In this document: positions 6,015 through 6,636 of the stretch, piece after piece | Numbering within the stretch: position 1 is the stretch's first letter | How the letters are laid out: each line of letters opens with the position of its first letter | Assembly (NCBI GenBank): GCA_029931905.1 | Contig: JAOZRH010000088.1 | Span: forward strand, 1,614 to 8,249 | Source: Fidelibacterota bacterium | Lineage (GTDB): Bacteria > Fidelibacterota > Fidelibacteria > Fidelibacterales > Fidelibacteraceae | Length of the DNA: 6,636 nucleotides | Direction: 5' to 3' | The notes under the pieces: model-generated | The model's database searches: none | What the model was told of the DNA's origin: nothing | Seen by the model: only the letters and a program-made list of their open reading frames with translations | Translations under genes and position numbers: made by a program

Positions 6015-6535
6015 TGGAAAAAAAACAAAAAATACTTTTCTATGGTTATGGAAATATCGGTCGTCAAGATGATGGCGTTGGAGTTGTTTTTTCTGAACAA
6101 TTAAGCAAATGGGTTGAAGATAACAATTTGCAAAATATTGATTTTGATTCAAACTATCAGCTTAATATTGAAGATGCAGAAAATATTAAAAATTATGATA
6201 TAGTATTTTTTGTAGATGCATCTACTAAAGAAAGTGTCAATAATTTTGATATTAGTTCAATAGAACCAAATTCTGATGTAAGTTTTACAATGCATGCGGT
6301 TTCACCTGGTTTTATTCTGAATATATGTTCCGAAATAGGCGAACACCAACCAAAGTCCTTTTTAGTTCAAATTAAAGGATATGAGTGGGAATTTCAACAA
6401 CCATTGACAGCAAAAACAGAAAACAATCTACAAAAAACATTAATATTTTTTAAAAAATATTTGAAAAAATTGTTGATTGAAAAGAAAATAGAAGAAATTG
6501 ATTTAAAATCATTACTTAAAATTAAAAACGATTAA
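6014..6535 (+). CDS. hoxW: HoxW, hydrogenase maturation endopeptidase for HoxH
   Basis: HoxW is a nickel-sensing endopeptidase of the HybD/HycI family (M52) that removes the C-terminal peptide of HoxH as the last maturation step. The 173-residue protein begins with the family signature GYGNIGRQDDGVG (11-23), in which Asp20 lines up with Glu16 of E. coli HybD. Asp68 (FFVDAS) and His94 (FTMHAVSPG) match the other two HybD nickel-contacting residues, Asp62 and His93. GYEWEF (122-127) is typical of HoxW-like members. Residues ~145-173 form a lysine-rich, probably helical tail. The start codon overlaps the hoxH stop (TAATG) and has no good SD, so translation probably depends on coupling to hoxH, keeping protease and substrate in proportion. 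Confidence 0.92.
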   Translation: MEKKQKILFYGYGNIGRQDDGVGVVFSEQLSKWVEDNNLQNIDFDSNYQLNIEDAENIKNYDIVFFVDASTKESVNNFDISSIEPNSDVSFTMHAVSPGFILNICSEIGEHQPKSFLVQIKGYEWEFQQPLTAKTENNLQKTLIFFKKYLKKLLIEKKIEEIDLKSLLKIKND

Positions 6536-6555
6536 TTAAAAAAAGGGGTATAAAA

Positions 6556-6636
6556 ATGCAAGCTAAAGATATTATCAAGAAAAAAGGTAACGCAATATTT
6601 AGTGTGTGCAAAAACGACAAAATTTGCGAAGCATTG
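6556..6636 (+). CDS. CBS-domain protein (N-terminal part, cut by window edge)
   Basis: An ATG at 6556 opens a frame running through the window edge (27 codons: MQAKDIIKKKGNAIFSVCKN, then DKICEAL). The pattern V/AKDIIKKKG, then hydrophobic-x-V, then EAL is the start of a CBS domain, as in small two-CBS proteins whose domains pair to bind AMP, ATP, NAD or SAM. AAGGGG (6543-6548) is an SD seven bases before the ATG. The gene starts 20 bp after the hoxW stop with no terminator between, so it is probably co-transcribed with the hydrogenase genes. A role as an energy-state sensor for the hydrogenase is inference; further domains may follow outside the window. Confidence 0.72.
   Translation, partial: MQAKDIIKKKGNAIFSVCKNDKICEAL

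Overview
The window is strongly AT-rich, and standard-code ORFs with clear Shine-Dalgarno sites precede most genes, so it is bacterial. It holds most of an operon for a cytoplasmic, NAD-reducing, bidirectional [NiFe] hydrogenase (group 3d, the soluble-hydrogenase type of Cupriavidus/Hydrogenophilus). A divergent grpE starts at the left edge. The visible GrpE segment, with a motif like RVHAEFEN then KKRLEKE, resembles Campylobacterota proteins. However, no hrcA lies directly upstream of grpE, and I would not assign a phylum more firmly than an AT-rich, probably anaerobic or microaerobic bacterium.

Layout: positions 1-239 (minus strand) encode the N-terminal part of GrpE. Positions 240-809 form a long, very AT-rich divergent intergenic region. 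It contains several inverted and direct repeats, among them a near-perfect 28-bp palindrome and three ACAAGT half-sites about two helical turns apart. It ends with an extended -10 promoter directly before hypB. From 810 to the right edge, seven genes run on the plus strand with gaps of 2-20 bp or a 1-bp overlap: hypB, hoxF, hoxU, hoxY, hoxH, hoxW and the start of a CBS-domain protein gene cut by the window edge.

How the genes work together: HoxH (NiFe active site) and HoxY (proximal [4Fe-4S] cluster) form the hydrogenase module. HoxF (FMN, NAD(H) site, [4Fe-4S]) and HoxU ([2Fe-2S] and two [4Fe-4S]) form the diaphorase module, so H2 oxidation is coupled to NAD+ reduction or the reverse. HypB is the GTPase for nickel insertion into HoxH, and HoxW is the endopeptidase that then removes the HoxH C-terminal peptide. 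The HoxF N-terminus is a NuoE/HoxE-like domain that has lost three of its four cluster cysteines, as in Cupriavidus HoxF, and there is no separate hoxE. The CBS gene lies where Cupriavidus carries hoxI and may encode a nucleotide-sensing accessory protein; that is inference.

The enzyme itself is a known type. What is less ordinary is the context: hypB leading the operon without other hyp genes in view, a CBS gene in the hoxI position, a three-residue insertion beside the HypB metal site, an Asp in the HoxF glycine-rich motif, and the repeat-rich upstream region. I found no convincing evidence for a wholly new biological system here.
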